Positions 61,883-64,000 of a stretch of 64,000 bases of DNA are shown here, piece by piece (the stretch's first letter is position 1; each line of letters begins with the position of its first letter). The position numbers and the translations under genes were made by a program. The stretch comes from an uncultured Aquimarina sp. (GTDB taxonomy: Bacteria > Bacteroidota > Bacteroidia > Flavobacteriales > Flavobacteriaceae). The notes under the pieces were generated by a model. It ran no database searches. It was not told where the DNA came from and worked only from the letters and a program-made list of their open reading frames with translations. Location: positions 62,001 through 126,000 of the forward strand of contig CANNBP010000003.1 in the NCBI GenBank assembly GCA_947502885.1, in the 5' to 3' direction.

Positions 61883-62262
61883 ATGTTCTTTATGTAGAAG
61901 ATAATAGGATAAATGCAATGGTAATGGATAAAATGCTATCCAAAAATGATTCTCATGTTATTATTGCAGAAAATGGTCCCAAGGCTCTTAAAGTCGTAAA
62001 AGAAAAAAATTTGGACCTTATACTTGTTGATATCAATCTAGGGCTTAATCAAATGGATGGTTGTGAACTACTTCAACGTTTACGCAAACTTGATTTTTTA
62101 AACAATATTCCTGTATTTGCTGTTACAGCATATGCAATGCCCGGAGATGAACAACGTTTTATTAACATAGGCTTTGATAGGTATTTTTCTAAGCCAATTA
62201 ATTTTGATCAACTCGTATCTGTAATATCAAAAATTGGCTCTTCTTTTAATAAAAGTAGTTAA
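61879..62262 (+). CDS. Single-domain response regulator
   Basis: A receiver domain alone, 127 residues: VLYVEDNRINAMVMDKML with the acidic pocket, the phosphorylated aspartate in LDLILVDINLGLNQMDGCELL, and the lysine in YFSKPINFDQL. There is no output domain, so it probably relays phosphate, possibly to a phosphotransfer protein, or binds a partner. Its ATG overlaps the PAS-kinase stop (ATGA), making the kinase its likely phosphodonor. Its resemblance to the receivers of hybrid kinases suggests a split hybrid kinase. Confidence 0.94.
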   Translation: MNVLYVEDNRINAMVMDKMLSKNDSHVIIAENGPKALKVVKEKNLDLILVDINLGLNQMDGCELLQRLRKLDFLNNIPVFAVTAYAMPGDEQRFINIGFDRYFSKPINFDQLVSVISKIGSSFNKSS

Positions 62263-62273
62263 CCATACTTATT

Positions 62274-63383
62274 TTATCGTATTTGATGAAACTGTATACC
62301 TAATTCTTTTTCTAATTCTCGTATTGCTTTTATCTCTGATTTATTAATTAAAGCCAACGAAATACCGTTTTTACCCGCTCGTGCTGTTCTACCACTTCTA
62401 TGTGTAAAATACTCTATCTGATCTGGAAGTTGATAATGAACTACAAAAGCCAAATTTGCCACATCAATCCCTCTTGCAGAAACATCTGTTGATACTAATA
62501 ATTGAATACTTTTATTTCTAAAAGCTCTCATTACTTTATCACGATCCTTTTGCGTCATCTCTCCTTCTAGTAATCCAACTTCATAATTTTTAGCATGTAA
62601 TTGCTTTGATAGAGTTCGCGCTGCTACTTTGGTTTTAGTAAAAATAATTCCCCTTCCTCCTTTTTGTACTTTTAAGAAATAGGTAAGTGTATCTAATTTA
62701 TTTACATCATCCCCTACAACAAATTGATGTTCTATCCCTTTGTTAAGGGCATTGTCTTTATCAACACTTACTTTGACAGCATTTTTATTTAAATAAGAAT
62801 TAATTATTTCATTTAATGAAGAAGGTATTGTTGCCGAAAAGAGCCAAATATCTCGATTCCCTTTTGTTTTAGAAAGTATTGTAGTGAGATCTTTTTTAAA
62901 CCCCATACTTAACATTTCATCTGCTTCATCCATAACTACTACCTTAATCTTAGATAGGTCAACTGCTTTTCTTTCTAGCAAATCAATCAATCTTCCGGGT
63001 GTAGCTACTATAACATGTGTTGGACGCTTTAACCTAGTGAGTTGCCTTTCAATCTTCTCTCCTCCATATACAGATTCGGTAAAAATCTTATCGGTATATT
63101 TTGTAAACTTAAAAAGTTGCTTAGCGATTTGTTGCCCTAACTCTCTCGTAGGTGCTAAAACCAATGCCTGAGTATGCTTTTTAGATGGATCAATCTTGGA
63201 TAATAAAGGAATACCAAATGCAGCAGTTTTACCGGTACCCGTTTGAGCTTTTCCTAAAAAGTCTGTTGATTGACTCATTAGAATAGGTATCGTCTGCTCT
63301 TGTATTTTTGTTGGATTAACAATTCCAATTTCTTTAAGTCCTTTGTTTAGCTCTTTAGATACTCCTAACTCTAAAAATGTCAT
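62274..63383 (-). CDS. DEAD-box RNA helicase (RhlE/CsdA-like)
   Basis: An ATP-dependent RNA helicase of 369 residues from the ATG at 63383 (MTFLELGVSKELNKGL); the frame to 63416 includes a promoter and is not used. Motifs in order: Q motif near NPTKIQEQTIPILMS, Walker A AQTGTGKTAAF, PTRELGQQIA, TPGRLID, DEAD in VVMDEADEMLSMGF, SAT, then domain 2 with IIFTKTKVAARTL, ARGIDV and HRSGRTARAGKNG. It lacks long C-terminal extensions, so it is a minimal helicase, likely for RNA unwinding in the cold, rRNA maturation or mRNA turnover. A TACTTTTG box at 63403-63410 precedes it. Confidence 0.95.
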   Translation of the reverse strand: MTFLELGVSKELNKGLKEIGIVNPTKIQEQTIPILMSQSTDFLGKAQTGTGKTAAFGIPLLSKIDPSKKHTQALVLAPTRELGQQIAKQLFKFTKYTDKIFTESVYGGEKIERQLTRLKRPTHVIVATPGRLIDLLERKAVDLSKIKVVVMDEADEMLSMGFKKDLTTILSKTKGNRDIWLFSATIPSSLNEIINSYLNKNAVKVSVDKDNALNKGIEHQFVVGDDVNKLDTLTYFLKVQKGGRGIIFTKTKVAARTLSKQLHAKNYEVGLLEGEMTQKDRDKVMRAFRNKSIQLLVSTDVSARGIDVANLAFVVHYQLPDQIEYFTHRSGRTARAGKNGISLALINKSEIKAIRELEKELGIQFHQIR

Positions 63384-63402
63384 AGCAATTTGATTTAAGC
63401 TA

Positions 63403-63410
63403 CAAAAGTA
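63403..63410 (-). promoter_or_regulatory. -7 box of the DEAD-box helicase gene
   Basis: TACTTTTG on the minus strand matches TAnnTTTG, 19 bp before the ATG at 63383. It excludes the longer frame. Confidence 0.6.
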
Positions 63411-63471
63411 ACCCAATATCTATTTAAAATTAAAGTATTTTTAAAATAACCTTATAAAATTATAAATGAAA

Positions 63472-63828
63472 TTAGCATTTGATATTCATAAAATATTCAA
63501 ACAGTTGTTTCTTAGTAGTTAAACCTTTTTTATGAAAATGAGCATTATTCATACAAAAACCTCCTGAGCAATTAAAATCAAAATCATTATCAGAAGAAAT
63601 AACATCCAATAGTACGATTTCATGACTACCATGATCATGTGCATCATGACTTTCCTCTTCAAGACCGTAAGAAAAAACCTTCTTTTTCTCAATATCTAAT
63701 TCATAATCAGTAGGCAATAAAATTTCTTTCTCGTGCAAAGAGCCATATGTGGTAGTTTCTTGAGCGCTACCCGTGCTTATAACCATAAAAAAACTCAATA
63801 AAAATAGGGATTGTAGAAATGAATTCAT
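63472..63828 (-). CDS. Small secreted His/Cys-rich protein of unknown function
   Basis: A protein of 118 residues with a signal peptide (SLFLLSFFMVISTGSAQ). The mature part has a histidine-rich patch (ESHDAHDHGSHE, about 58-69), a two-cysteine stretch with nearby histidines (NCSGGFCMNNAHFHKKG, about 85-101) and a final cysteine. The composition suggests binding of a transition metal such as copper or zinc, but I recognise no family. It lies next to the helicase gene on the same strand with a gap of about 90 bp, and no obvious link. Confidence 0.7.
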   Translation of the reverse strand: MNSFLQSLFLLSFFMVISTGSAQETTTYGSLHEKEILLPTDYELDIEKKKVFSYGLEEESHDAHDHGSHEIVLLDVISSDNDFDFNCSGGFCMNNAHFHKKGLTTKKQLFEYFMNIKC

Positions 63829-64000
63829 ATTGTTTAGTTTTTAAATTATGGGGTAATTTATTAGTACAAAGCAAGGAATTTATTTAATAAAAATTAAGAT
63901 TTCGATACTCCTTATCTTTAAAATCTTCGACAAAGTACAATTTTATTCGATTAAAAACAAATAAAATTATCAAAAGACATTTAAAAACCTATGGTAAAAC

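Noticed and set aside
1..64000. CRISPR arrays, insertion sequences or prophage
   Set aside because: No regularly spaced repeats, transposase, integrase or phage structural genes were seen on reading both strands.

Overview
The window reads as a chromosomal stretch from a low-GC marine Bacteroidota, most likely a Flavobacteriaceae member close to Aquimarina. Support: strong A+T bias, few Shine-Dalgarno sequences, many promoters of the Bacteroidota type (TTTG, about 20 bp, TAnnTTTG), a T9SS C-terminal sorting tail, bacillithiol synthesis, a fused CcsBA cytochrome c assembly protein, imelysin lipoproteins and a KdnA-like aminotransferase. Housekeeping genes alternate with accessory islands. I see no prophage, insertion sequence or CRISPR array.

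Layout. 1-275: start of a secreted protein cut by the window edge. 580-1971: mnmE. 2573-8824: an operon-like set with two palindromic operators, an ABC ATPase, a siderophore-type TonB receptor and two ABC-2 permeases, with a strong hairpin between receptor and permeases. 9381-10542: two proteins of unknown function. 10650-14930: an rtcB-prfH-TPR RNA/ribosome repair operon. It is flanked on both sides by the same two-unit cassette of tiny transcription units, each with its own promoter, small ORF and terminator. 15075-17445: a small exporter-like membrane protein, then a lanthipeptide precursor with its LanC cyclase but no LanB. 17556-21348: an imelysin / di-heme cytochrome / imelysin lipoprotein operon, probably for iron. 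21618-27460: ccsBA, a DUF2520 protein, a KdsC-like phosphatase, an RdgB/HAM1 pyrophosphatase and a CPBP membrane protease. 27500-27970: two candidate small RNAs. 28249-31837: NhaC antiporter, nitroreductase and KdnA-like aminotransferase.

32005-40196 is a long minus-strand housekeeping block: ribB(A), LptF/G, LolA, FtsK, DgkA, Tpx, DUF6952, thioredoxin and AhpC-type peroxiredoxin. 40459-43762: hybrid TPR histidine kinase, bshB1 and tRNA-His. 43880-48306: a secreted lectin-like protein divergent from a membrane-anchored putative regulator, then a T9SS-exported CARDB-repeat protein. 48810-51454: an unrecognised membrane/Ig-like gene set. 51734-53501: M28 peptidase lipoprotein, tRNA-Ser and a GldL-like microprotein. 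53764-57419: a Reg_prop/Y_Y_Y histidine kinase with its LytTR regulator. 57770-59820: a secreted unknown, then a Panacea-domain gene overlapping a two-helix membrane protein in toxin-antitoxin style. 60416-63828: PAS kinase with receiver partner, DEAD-box helicase and a small secreted His/Cys-rich protein.

The strongest candidates for something undescribed are the duplicated small-ORF cassettes around rtcB-prfH, the Panacea/membrane-protein pair, the LanC-only lanthipeptide locus, and the 48.8-51.5 kb membrane operon. All functional calls come from reading sequence and family knowledge; no database search was run.
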